From: Microcaldota archaeon
GTDB lineage: Archaea > Micrarchaeota > Micrarchaeia > Anstonellales > Anstonellaceae
Length of the DNA stretch: 7,410 nt
Direction: 5' to 3'
Assembly (NCBI GenBank): GCA_026396335.1
Contig: JAPLWZ010000009.1
Span: forward strand, 1 to 7,410
The translations under genes and the position numbers were made by a program. Positions 5,134-7,410 of this stretch are shown piece by piece. Positions within the stretch are counted from its first letter, which is position 1, and every line of letters starts with the position of its first letter. The notes beneath the pieces are model-generated. The model had not been told where the DNA came from, did no database searches, and worked only from the letters and a program-made list of their open reading frames with translations.

Positions 5134-7410
5134 ATGCACATGCTGGGTAGCGGGGCTTGGAAACGCAATCTCCTTATCGCGTTATTCTTTCTTTCGCTTG
5201 CTTCATCAATCTCATTTTCGCTTGAGCCTTTTTCAGAGCTTGCAGGGAGCGTGGACATATCCCTTCACATGCAAGGCTCGACTGCGGTTGTGAAGGCGTC
5301 TTACCTTGATTTTTCCTATTATAAGAAAGACGACCTTTCCACCCTTCCGACCGACCCCAGCCAATTCCACCAGCCTGGCCCAACATCCACGCAGGAAATC
5401 ACTTACAGCCAAAAGCCGCTCATCAAGCCCAAGCTCTACTTCACATTCGACGGCTACAAAATAGCTGGTGCAGGTGGCGCGGCATCATGCGACCCGGTGG
5501 TGGGCAGCGACTTGGGCGAGGCATCCTGCACAGTGTTTGGCTATATCGATGGGACGGGCGCGCTGAAAAAACTCGAGGACATACAAAGTTGCGGAAGCAT
5601 AATGGTCGAATACAGGGGCGAATCAGACACTCCAAATACGCACACCACCTCTGCGGCAATCCAGTACTGCCCCCGAAGGACGCAGGCAATAGGCGCGCTC
5701 GGGCCGGCAATCGCATCAGTATTTTCATCGCCAGCCGTTTTCCCGATCTGTTTTCCCGTGATGCTGATCGTCGGCATGCTGGTCGCATCAATGTATTATT
5801 CCGGCAGGGATCCACTCTCACTTTTCGACCTCACCACTCCGCGCCTTCCGCGCGTCAAGCCATTCCGCATAAAAGGCGGCGTTGCGCCGCAAATGATCCG
5901 CTCCATGATACGTAGGTACAACAAGAACATGATGATGTTCCAGAAATACCTTGTGGACAGCGTGGTCGGTGCGGCTGAAAATGCCAAGATGAACACGGCA
6001 CAGGCAAAGCGCAAGGCAAACGCGCTTGCTTCCGGCTATAAGCGGGAACTTGAAAAGATGAAGCTCGCAGGCAAGACCGACCCGGCTGAATACAAGGCAC
6101 TCACGGACAAATATGACAGGGCGGCAAGAAAGCTTATGGACAAATACAAGCCTGCCGACGGCAAGACTTACCAGTACTGGGCTGACCTGAATGAGACTGC
6201 ACCGAAAGTATTCCAGCAGATTTACGCGCAATGGGACGCGAAAAACGCCATGGGCGCGGCAAGAGGGCCTGGCGGCGGCATAATCTGGAAAAAGGGCAGT
6301 GCGTTCTGGGACAAAATGACCAACGCATCCATCAAATTCGAGGAAACGAAATTCAACCAGTTTATTCAGCAGACGCCGCCCAATGCGTCAAGGCTCACTA
6401 GGATTGTAACCTGGCCGTTGCGCGCGCCTGTGAAAGCGCTCATCAACGGCCCGACCCGCTTTTTCGACGTAATGATGCAATTCCGGGCATCAAGGGTGGG
6501 GCAGCGCAGGATGACCCGCATGCTTGCGATCGGCACCCCGCTCTATCTCGCGCTCACAAAGAAAGACAAGCAGACTGGCGAGCGGAACCTGCGGGAGCTT
6601 GGCAAGAAAATCCAGTCACAGTTCGTAACAAAAGACGCGAATGGCAAAGACAAGCTCACCGGGCTTGGCGCGTTTGTCAAAAAATGGAAGGGGCTTGAGT
6701 TCAACAAGTTCCTGGACGAGCACAACCTCATGCGCAGGAAAGCAATGGAGATATTCAACTTCGTCGCATTTGCCAAGTTTGACGCTGTGCACCTGTTGCG
6801 CGTGAAGGAGGAGGTGCTGTACTCCCAGTCCCTGAAAGACGTGCGCGAAAACCAGATAGACGAACTTATCCGCGCAATCAAAACCGATGTGAAAAACACC
6901 GTGAAGGACAAAAAGCTGAGCGCAGATGACCAGAAAAAAATGATATTGCTATATGTCGAAGTAATCAACCGGATGCGGGAATTCAGAAGGGGCACAGCTG
7001 AGCAGCGGGAATACCAGTACGAGAACCTCGAGCTTAAGGTTATCAGCCTGACTGATGCGCTGAAAAGCCACCTTGGCAAATCAAAATTAGCGTCTTACAC
7101 GCAGACAGAAAAATGGAAAGAGACCGAGAAATTCATGCAGGCGCTCATCAAGAACGAGTACAAGAACAGCAATGGCGAAATCGTGGGCGATACTCATGAA
7201 AAGTTCGCCGAAATTTTGAAGTACGCGAAAAACAACAAAATAGAGCTCACCGTGACCGAGCAAATACTCAAGGAGCACAAGGCGCTCGAGCATGCAATAG
7301 CCAGCAGACTGCTCCTCACCCGCGAGCTTTCGGAAAAGTTGGATAAAAAAGGGGAATCAATCAGTCGCGAGAGCATTGAGGCAGTCAGCGAAAAGAAGCT
7401 CAACGACTAT
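5134..7410 (+). CDS. Signal-peptide, single-pass membrane protein with very large helical cytoplasmic domain; C-terminus cut by window edge
   Basis: The frame is open from ATG 5134 to the window edge, 759 codons without a stop. A second ATG lies two codons on. A GAGAAGG is present but 12 bases away, so a leaderless start is as likely. Residues 10-28 form a signal peptide (K-R-N then a hydrophobic core). Residues 30-195 are a beta-like outer domain with C119, C132, C153 and C179, enough for two disulfides. Residues about 198-222 are the membrane helix, followed by a basic stretch (R-L-P-R-V-K). The remaining 537 residues are Lys/Glu/Arg-rich and mostly helical, with likely coiled coil near 285-345, a Gly-rich hinge near 380-390 and no nucleotide-binding or catalytic motif that I can see. 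The gene is transcribed away from the four-gene cluster and may share its promoter. I do not recognise the family; a scaffold or tether linking outer and cytoplasmic parts of a complex is inferred. Confidence 0.88.
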   Translation, partial: MHMLGSGAWKRNLLIALFFLSLASSISFSLEPFSELAGSVDISLHMQGSTAVVKASYLDFSYYKKDDLSTLPTDPSQFHQPGPTSTQEITYSQKPLIKPKLYFTFDGYKIAGAGGAASCDPVVGSDLGEASCTVFGYIDGTGALKKLEDIQSCGSIMVEYRGESDTPNTHTTSAAIQYCPRRTQAIGALGPAIASVFSSPAVFPICFPVMLIVGMLVASMYYSGRDPLSLFDLTTPRLPRVKPFRIKGGVAPQMIRSMIRRYNKNMMMFQKYLVDSVVGAAENAKMNTAQAKRKANALASGYKRELEKMKLAGKTDPAEYKALTDKYDRAARKLMDKYKPADGKTYQYWADLNETAPKVFQQIYAQWDAKNAMGAARGPGGGIIWKKGSAFWDKMTNASIKFEETKFNQFIQQTPPNASRLTRIVTWPLRAPVKALINGPTRFFDVMMQFRASRVGQRRMTRMLAIGTPLYLALTKKDKQTGERNLRELGKKIQSQFVTKDANGKDKLTGLGAFVKKWKGLEFNKFLDEHNLMRRKAMEIFNFVAFAKFDAVHLLRVKEEVLYSQSLKDVRENQIDELIRAIKTDVKNTVKDKKLSADDQKKMILLYVEVINRMREFRRGTAEQREYQYENLELKVISLTDALKSHLGKSKLASYTQTEKWKETEKFMQALIKNEYKNSNGEIVGDTHEKFAEILKYAKNNKIELTVTEQILKEHKALEHAIASRLLLTRELSEKLDKKGESISRESIEAVSEKKLNDY

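Noticed and set aside
5818..6231. 137-residue minus-strand open frame
   Set aside because: It is fully inside the plus-strand gene and opposite to it, and overlaps other equally poor antisense frames.
6543..7079. 178-residue minus-strand open frame rich in Ser, Phe and Arg
   Set aside because: It is the antisense image of the Lys/Glu-rich coding frame of the plus-strand gene, with no start signal or motif.

Overview
The window looks like part of an archaeal chromosome, most likely from an uncultivated lineage (possibly a DPANN-type archaeon; this lineage guess is weak). The grounds are a 12-bp palindromic A/T-only TATA-like element between two divergent genes, a GGTGA-type Shine-Dalgarno site, frequent ATA (Ile) and AGG (Arg) codons, dense packing, and proteins that match no bacterial or phage family I recognise. 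No RNA gene, CRISPR array, insertion sequence or tRNA is visible, and no gene-free stretch exceeds about 85 bases.

Left part (1-5050, minus strand): four consecutive genes point leftwards and form one probable operon, in transcription order 5050-3620, 3590-2676, 2609-1260 and 1237-1 (the last runs off the left edge). All four encode polytopic membrane proteins. Read side by side they are diverged paralogues. Each has a [YW]-M-A...E-[LV]-type block after the first membrane helix (degenerate in the last gene). Each has a central G-x3-R...R-x2-G loop followed, exactly 15 residues after the second Gly, by a Pro. Three carry a cysteine-bearing loop with sizeable soluble segments after that, and the third copy has a short one. 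The first gene has a knottin-like six-cysteine cluster in that loop. The third gene in transcription order carries a lipoprotein-type signal.

Centre (5051-5133): a compact divergent promoter region whose palindromic TATA-like box could serve both directions.

Right part (5134-7410, plus strand): a long gene, open at the right edge, encoding a secreted-then-anchored protein. It has a signal peptide, a roughly 165-residue outer domain with four cysteines, one membrane helix, and a very large lysine-rich helical cytoplasmic region of more than 530 residues.

Taken together this looks like an envelope-spanning complex: several related multi-pass channel or scaffold subunits with disulfide-rich outer loops, plus a single-pass protein that could connect the outside to a cytoplasmic scaffold. 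A distant parallel is the VirB6/TrbL-type inner-membrane components of type IV secretion, or CedA-type proteins of archaeal DNA import. That is inference only: no ATPase, pilin or relaxase is in the window, and I could not run profile searches.
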